DNA from: Spirochaetota bacterium
Lineage (GTDB): Bacteria > Spirochaetota > UBA4802 > UB4802
Assembly: GCA_018399855.1 (NCBI GenBank)
Contig: JAGYNX010000046.1
Span: 1-10,815, forward strand
Length of the DNA stretch: 10,815 nt
Direction: 5' to 3'
The notes below the pieces were generated by a model, which worked only from the letters and a program-made list of their open reading frames with translations, had not been told where the DNA came from and ran no database searches. The position numbers were made by a program, and so were the translations under genes. Positions 7,519-10,815 of this stretch are shown one piece after another; position 1 is the stretch's first letter, and every line of letters begins with the position of its first letter.

Positions 7519-8079
7519 ATGGAACTGAACGAAGCTATTCTTACAAGAAGAACCATCAGAAAATTCACAGAAAAGAAAGTAACCGATGAAGATATCCGTG
7601 AGCTGCTTGAAGCAGCCCGCTGGGCCCCTTCGTGGGCCAATACACAGGTATGGGAATTCGTCATTGTACGTGACCCCTCCCTCAAGGAAAAACTGGTGGA
7701 AACCTATTCGGAAACCAACCCTGCACGCAAATGCTCCCTTGCTGCCAGTGTTTTGATAGTTGCGTGCGCGAAAAAAGGTGTTGCCGGCTGTAAAGAAGGT
7801 AAAGAAGCAACCCCCCTTTCCAACTGGTACATGTTTGATCTTGGTCTGGCAACACAGAATTTCTGTCTAAAAGCCCACCAGATGGGTCTTGGCACGGTGA
7901 TAGTAGGTTTATTTGACCAAAATAAATGTGCTGAACTTCTGAAAGTACCGGAGGGGTACACACCGGTGGTGATACTGCCCCTTGGAGAGCCGGCCGTCAC
8001 CACCAAACAGGGGCCTCCACGAAAAGAATTGAAAGAATTCGCATACAGAGAAACCTTTGATAACAAGTTCATTTCATAA
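7519..8079 (+). CDS. Nitroreductase-family FMN oxidoreductase
   Basis: A 186-residue nitroreductase-fold protein, a typical length. The N-terminal TRRTIRKF (9-16) is the FMN-phosphate-contacting motif. EAARWAPSWANTQVWEFVIV (31-50) is the conserved second motif that shapes the flavin pocket, with Asn41 and Gln43 in the usual place. MGLGTVIVGLFD (122-133) is the C-terminal FMN-binding strand-loop. The family forms dimers that reduce nitro groups, quinones or enoates with NAD(P)H, but members span many reactions and the physiological substrate cannot be deduced. Its cysteines (72, 83, 91, 116, 137) are numerous but not arranged as a cluster site. The start is set by a strong AAAGGAGA six bases upstream. 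It begins the rightward gene run, followed after 17 bases by the crotonase gene. Confidence 0.92.
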   Translation: MELNEAILTRRTIRKFTEKKVTDEDIRELLEAARWAPSWANTQVWEFVIVRDPSLKEKLVETYSETNPARKCSLAASVLIVACAKKGVAGCKEGKEATPLSNWYMFDLGLATQNFCLKAHQMGLGTVIVGLFDQNKCAELLKVPEGYTPVVILPLGEPAVTTKQGPPRKELKEFAYRETFDNKFIS

Positions 8080-8096
8080 ACCTGGATAATATAACC

Positions 8097-8915
8097 ATGG
8101 AAAATCATTCGATAGAAATTGAATACAGGGGGCATATAGCGGTTGTTACCCTGAACCGTCCCCATAAAAAAAATGCCTTCGATGAAAAAATGTGGGACGC
8201 CTTTGAGAATGTCACCGCGAAATTAAAGAAAAACTCTCCACGGGTGGTGATCGTCACCGGCTCCGGCAACGCCTTCAGCGCCGGGTTTGACGTGAACCCG
8301 GAAAATCCACAGGTTTCCCGGCTGGTTGAGGCGGTACAAAACCACCAGCGAAGACCAGTTGAAGCCCTCATTGGCAGGATAAGAACCGCGGTGGATAATT
8401 TCGTTTTTCTGCCGGTTCCGGTTATCGCGGCCATTAACGGCAGTGCCTACGGGGGAGGTGCCGAACTTGCCGCACGGTGTGACCTGCGGGTAATTGACCC
8501 CGCAGCCGTATTCTGTTTTTCGGAAACCCGGCTGGGACTAATGCCCGACTGGGGCGGGGGGGTAGCACTGAGCAGGCTGATCGGGGCCAGCAGGGCAGCA
8601 GATCTCATACTCACCGCCAGGGAAATAGATGCCCGTGAAGCCGCTTCCATGGGCATGGCAAACAGGATAAGCGAGCCGGGCAAGGCACTTGAAGAGGCCA
8701 TGAAGCTGGCAGAGCAAATCGCCGAAAATGGCCCCCTTGCGGTGCGGCACGCCCTCAGCGTAATCAGGAAGGCAGCCGACCTGCCCCAGGGCCACGCCCT
8801 GCAGGTAGAAACGGACGAGGCAACCAGCCTTATCACTTCGGGTGAATGCTACCATGGAATTACCGCCTTCCTGAATAACGAAAAACCACAATTCCCCGAT
8901 CCGGGAAAAAAATAA
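8097..8915 (+). CDS. Enoyl-CoA hydratase/isomerase (crotonase) family protein
   Basis: A 272-residue crotonase-fold protein acting on acyl-CoA thioesters. IAVVTLNRPHKKNAFDEKM (14-32) is the N-terminal family motif. FSAGFDV (60-66) and AYGGGAELA (117-125) supply the oxyanion hole. Both catalytic glutamates of classical hydratases appear conserved: Glu123 in GGGAELA and Glu143 in FSETRLGLMPDWGG, aligning with rat Glu144 and Glu164. Asp151 replaces the Gly of classical hydratases, as in several isomerases and other subfamily members, so hydratase versus isomerase is unsettled. A somewhat long segment (68-96) follows the first oxyanion motif. The start has no strong Shine-Dalgarno site and may depend on coupling to the nitroreductase gene 17 bases upstream. 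The stop overlaps the next start as TAATG. Homopolymers A8 (8166-8173), G7 (8556-8562) and A7 (8906-8912) lie in the gene. Confidence 0.92.
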   Translation: MENHSIEIEYRGHIAVVTLNRPHKKNAFDEKMWDAFENVTAKLKKNSPRVVIVTGSGNAFSAGFDVNPENPQVSRLVEAVQNHQRRPVEALIGRIRTAVDNFVFLPVPVIAAINGSAYGGGAELAARCDLRVIDPAAVFCFSETRLGLMPDWGGGVALSRLIGASRAADLILTAREIDAREAASMGMANRISEPGKALEEAMKLAEQIAENGPLAVRHALSVIRKAADLPQGHALQVETDEATSLITSGECYHGITAFLNNEKPQFPDPGKK

Positions 8916-10252
8916 TGAAACTGTCACAGAAAAGAATTCCCTTTATTCTTATTGCAGCCGGAATATTGCTTATAGCAGCGTCGGTATATTTTTACATATC
9001 AACGGGAAGATTTATTGAAGATGCCCATTCAACTTCCGGTAAGGTTATCGCCCTTGTGGATATCCCGGCCGACATCGAAAGCTCAGGTGGGGTTCTTTAC
9101 GCGCCGGTAATTAAATTCACCACGCATGAGGGCACCACCATAACATTTCAGTCCACCCATGCCGCCAACCCCCCTCCTTACGATAAGGGTGACACGGTTG
9201 CGGTGCTGTATCATCCAGATGATCCCGGAAACGCCCGTGTTCATGATTTCATGAGTATATGGATCGCCCCCCTTGTATCCCTCTTCCTTGGCATATGTTT
9301 TTTAGCAGCGGCAGGATGGAAAACACGTGGACTTGCCCTTTTCATGATCTCAGTTCTACTGTTGTCCTGTGGGGGCGCTGATAAAAAGGATGCGGCTAAC
9401 GGGGCGCAAGGCAACCTTACCCGGATCTGGTGTCACTCCGACCTGCAGCCGGAAAACCTGGATGAACTGAAATATTACCAGGCTGCGGTAGACGACATGG
9501 CCGCCGCCTATACCCGGGTGGACATCGGCCTTGTTCCCGGTGATATCGTGTATGCCAAGAAAGACGCGGCTGTCTATTACCGGGCATTTCTTGAAACCAG
9601 GAAAAAACTGAACACCCCCTGCTGGCTGGAGATTGCCGGTAATCACGAGGCACGCCACCTTGAAGCCTTCATAAAGAATATCGGAAAGCCCCTGCATTAC
9701 GCATCAAAGTATGGCAACATACTCTTCATATTAATGTCGGACGAGAAACGAACCCCCATGCAGGAAATTTCTGATGATGCATTTCAATGGTGGAGATCCC
9801 TGGTGATCAACAACCAGGACAAGATCATCATTACCGTTACCCATGCCTGTCTCAAGCAGAGCGGCCTTCTCAGTTCCGCGTTTCCCACCATGCGTATTGC
9901 CGGTTCAGATCGATTCGCGGAGGTGCTGAAAGAATATCACGTGGACATATGGATATCAGGCCATTCCCATCTGCCAGTCTATTTTAATAGAAAGGTGAAC
10001 CGTCCATTCAGGTATAGAGATACCCTTTTTCTCGAGGTAGCCGCTATACGAAAAGACATTATAAGCGGAATTGAATCATGGATACTGGAACTGGAACATG
10101 GAAGCAGGAAGGTACGGGTTGCCGCCCGCAATCATGGACGCGGCAAAGAAACCTGGAATAAGACCTTTACACACGAACTGAGATTACCATATAATAAAAC
10201 CACGGGAAGCATGTATAATTGTACAATTATACCGTTTTCTGAAATGAAATGA
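8915..10252 (+). CDS. DUF3592 membrane domain fused to lipoprotein-like metallophosphoesterase
   Basis: A 445-residue reading frame. Residues 1-134 form a DUF3592 protein: TM1 (about 8-29), an extracytoplasmic beta-rich domain (SGKVIALVDI to GDTVAVLYHPDDP), and TM2 (about 115-133). Then KTRGLALFMISVLLLSC (136-152) looks exactly like a lipoprotein signal, with lipobox LLSC, Cys152 and Gly153-154 after it. Residues 170-360 are a calcineurin-like phosphoesterase: D176-L-Q178, GD at 209-210, GNHE at 242-245, His310 and GHSH at 349-352. Gln178 replaces the His of the usual DxH, a variant I recall from other phosphoesterase subfamilies. The catalytic domain should face the periplasm. The start overlaps the crotonase stop (TAATG). 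The frame may be a genuine fusion or two overlapping genes joined by one extra base at 9318/9319. Substrate unknown. Confidence 0.85.
   Translation: MKLSQKRIPFILIAAGILLIAASVYFYISTGRFIEDAHSTSGKVIALVDIPADIESSGGVLYAPVIKFTTHEGTTITFQSTHAANPPPYDKGDTVAVLYHPDDPGNARVHDFMSIWIAPLVSLFLGICFLAAAGWKTRGLALFMISVLLLSCGGADKKDAANGAQGNLTRIWCHSDLQPENLDELKYYQAAVDDMAAAYTRVDIGLVPGDIVYAKKDAAVYYRAFLETRKKLNTPCWLEIAGNHEARHLEAFIKNIGKPLHYASKYGNILFILMSDEKRTPMQEISDDAFQWWRSLVINNQDKIIITVTHACLKQSGLLSSAFPTMRIAGSDRFAEVLKEYHVDIWISGHSHLPVYFNRKVNRPFRYRDTLFLEVAAIRKDIISGIESWILELEHGSRKVRVAARNHGRGKETWNKTFTHELRLPYNKTTGSMYNCTIIPFSEMK
9311..9322 (+). other. Probable fusion point of two formerly overlapping genes
   Basis: The sequence GCAGGATGGAAA is read as Ala-Gly-Trp-Lys in the present frame. 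With one G of the pair at 9318/9319 removed, the first frame would read GCA GGA TGA (stop after residue 134). An ATG overlapping that stop as ATGA would open MKTRGLALFMISVLLLSC, a standard lipoprotein signal, in the phosphoesterase frame. Both outcomes follow from one base, which fits a mutation or a sequencing error. Confidence 0.6.
10166..10195 (+). promoter_or_regulatory. Candidate promoter for the nucleoside deoxyribosyltransferase gene
   Basis: TTTACA (10166-10171, one mismatch to the -35 consensus) and a perfect TATAAT (10190-10195) are separated by 18 bases. They lie within the end of the phosphoesterase gene and would start a transcript about 70 bases before the next coding start. The match is the best promoter-like pair in the window. 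Confidence 0.5.
10213..10232. promoter_or_regulatory. 20-bp perfect palindrome, possible operator
   Basis: Half-site GTATAATTGT followed directly by its exact reverse complement, lying in the last codons of the phosphoesterase gene (SMYNCTIIP). It contains a TATAAT on each strand. It sits about 10-30 bases downstream of the start expected from the candidate promoter at 10166-10195, a usual place for a repressor operator or a leader hairpin. No second copy was seen in the window. Confidence 0.5.
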
Positions 10253-10274
10253 CCCTACATGGAGCATACTTCAC

Positions 10275-10724
10275 ATGAACAACAAAACCTGGATTTACGT
10301 GGCAGGGCCCCTCTTTTCTACTGCCGAACGAAATTTCAACAGTGAGCTGGCATCACATCTCCAAAACGGGGCACAGGGAGTCTTTCTGCCCCAGGATGAG
10401 TGCGACGGATTGTCAGATCCCGCTGATATTTATGAAAAATGTATTGAGGGGATTCGGCGGGCGTCGGTACTCATCGCTGTTCTTGACGGCACTGACGCTG
10501 ATTCCGGTACCGCCTGGGAGATGGGGTATGCCGTTGCCCGTGGTATACCGGTGATCGGTATACGAACAGACTTCAGGCGCCACGGTGATGATGGGGGCCT
10601 GAACCTCATGTTATCACGAAGCTGCACCGGCATAATTGAAATATCAAGTCTTACCGATGCCACCGTGGCAGAGATATCCGAGCACATCCTCAAGGCCATT
10701 CGGGATATATCATCCATCAGCTGA
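10275..10724 (+). CDS. Nucleoside 2-deoxyribosyltransferase-family protein
   Basis: A 149-residue protein of the nucleoside 2-deoxyribosyltransferase family, close to the 150-160 residues of typical members. WIYVAGPLFSTAERNFN (6-22) is the N-terminal nucleotide-binding motif. VLIAVLDGTDADSGTAWEMGYAVARGIPVIGI (65-96) carries the acidic residues Asp71, Asp74 and Asp76 and the catalytic Glu82 within SGTAWEMGYA. In characterised enzymes this Glu attacks the sugar C1' to exchange or hydrolyse the base. Activity could be transfer of deoxyribose between bases in purine/pyrimidine salvage, or N-glycoside hydrolysis as in related 2'-deoxynucleoside 5'-monophosphate hydrolases (the DNPH1 relatives); the sequence does not decide. 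The enzyme is cytosolic with no signal peptide. GGAG at 10261-10264 lies 10 bases before the ATG. The gene follows the phosphoesterase by 22 bases but has its own candidate promoter and palindrome upstream. Confidence 0.9.
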   Translation: MNNKTWIYVAGPLFSTAERNFNSELASHLQNGAQGVFLPQDECDGLSDPADIYEKCIEGIRRASVLIAVLDGTDADSGTAWEMGYAVARGIPVIGIRTDFRRHGDDGGLNLMLSRSCTGIIEISSLTDATVAEISEHILKAIRDISSIS

Positions 10725-10742
10725 GATCCACATATCATCACC

Positions 10743-10759
10743 CTACTCGGCGAGGGTAG
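10743..10759 (+). other. Small stem-loop after the last gene
   Basis: CTACTC (10743-10748) and GGGTAG (10754-10759) form a six-pair stem with one G-U pair and a five-base loop, 19 bases after the deoxyribosyltransferase stop. No T-run follows, so it is at most a weak or rho-assisted end. The remaining sequence to 10815 shows no gene that I can support and is cut by the window edge. Confidence 0.25.
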
Positions 10760-10815
10760 TATTCAGTCCGTGTTCATCCCACCCGGGCGGATTCGATTGA
10801 GCCGTTTAGGGATAG

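Noticed and set aside
10770..10815. tRNA-like T-loop string (TTCGATT) near the right edge, on both strands
   Set aside because: The five bases on either side do not pair as a T-stem, and no anticodon or acceptor arm can be built, so it is not a tRNA.

Overview
The window comes from a diderm (Gram-negative-type) bacterium. It encodes an Omp85-type outer-membrane barrel with a signal peptide, an RND inner-membrane transporter, and a lipobox whose +2 residue is Gly, which favours outer-membrane sorting. Base composition is intermediate and genes are tightly packed, with good Shine-Dalgarno sites. The lineage cannot be fixed from these genes. A deltaproteobacterial, spirochaetal or similar environmental organism would fit, but this is inference only. 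No rRNA, tRNA, CRISPR array, insertion sequence or phage gene was seen.

Left part (1-1707): the end of an operon with an SGLT-like sodium:solute symporter, cut at its N-terminus by the window edge, and an overlapping 67-residue two-helix membrane protein that is probably its accessory partner. A 222-base intergenic stretch follows. It holds a perfect GC-rich stem-loop and a cluster of ACCAT/ATGGT dyads ending in a T-run, which could form mutually exclusive hairpins in the leader of the next gene.

Centre (1930-7384): a two-gene unit encodes an RND transporter and a single-POTRA Omp85-fold outer-membrane protein, with no HlyD-type adaptor or TolC-type channel beside them. A convergent cation diffusion facilitator follows; its metal site reads DxxxD / NxxxD, a pattern associated with manganese-type members.

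Right part (7385-10815): a short divergent regulatory region, with a perfect dyad between two promoter-like elements, separates the CDF gene from a same-strand run. That run is a nitroreductase-family flavoprotein, a crotonase-fold enoyl-CoA hydratase/isomerase, a DUF3592-metallophosphoesterase fusion, and a nucleoside 2-deoxyribosyltransferase-family enzyme. These four do not form an obvious single pathway. The last has its own candidate promoter and a 20-bp perfect palindrome inside the end of the preceding gene.

The most striking observation is the DUF3592-phosphoesterase gene. It has a complete lipoprotein signal buried in mid-protein. Removing one G at 9318/9319 would restore a stop codon for the first half and, overlapping it as ATGA, a start codon for a textbook lipoprotein. 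The fusion is therefore one base away from being two ordinary overlapping genes. No clearly new multi-gene system is evident; the RND/Omp85 pair is the best candidate for an under-described envelope transport module.
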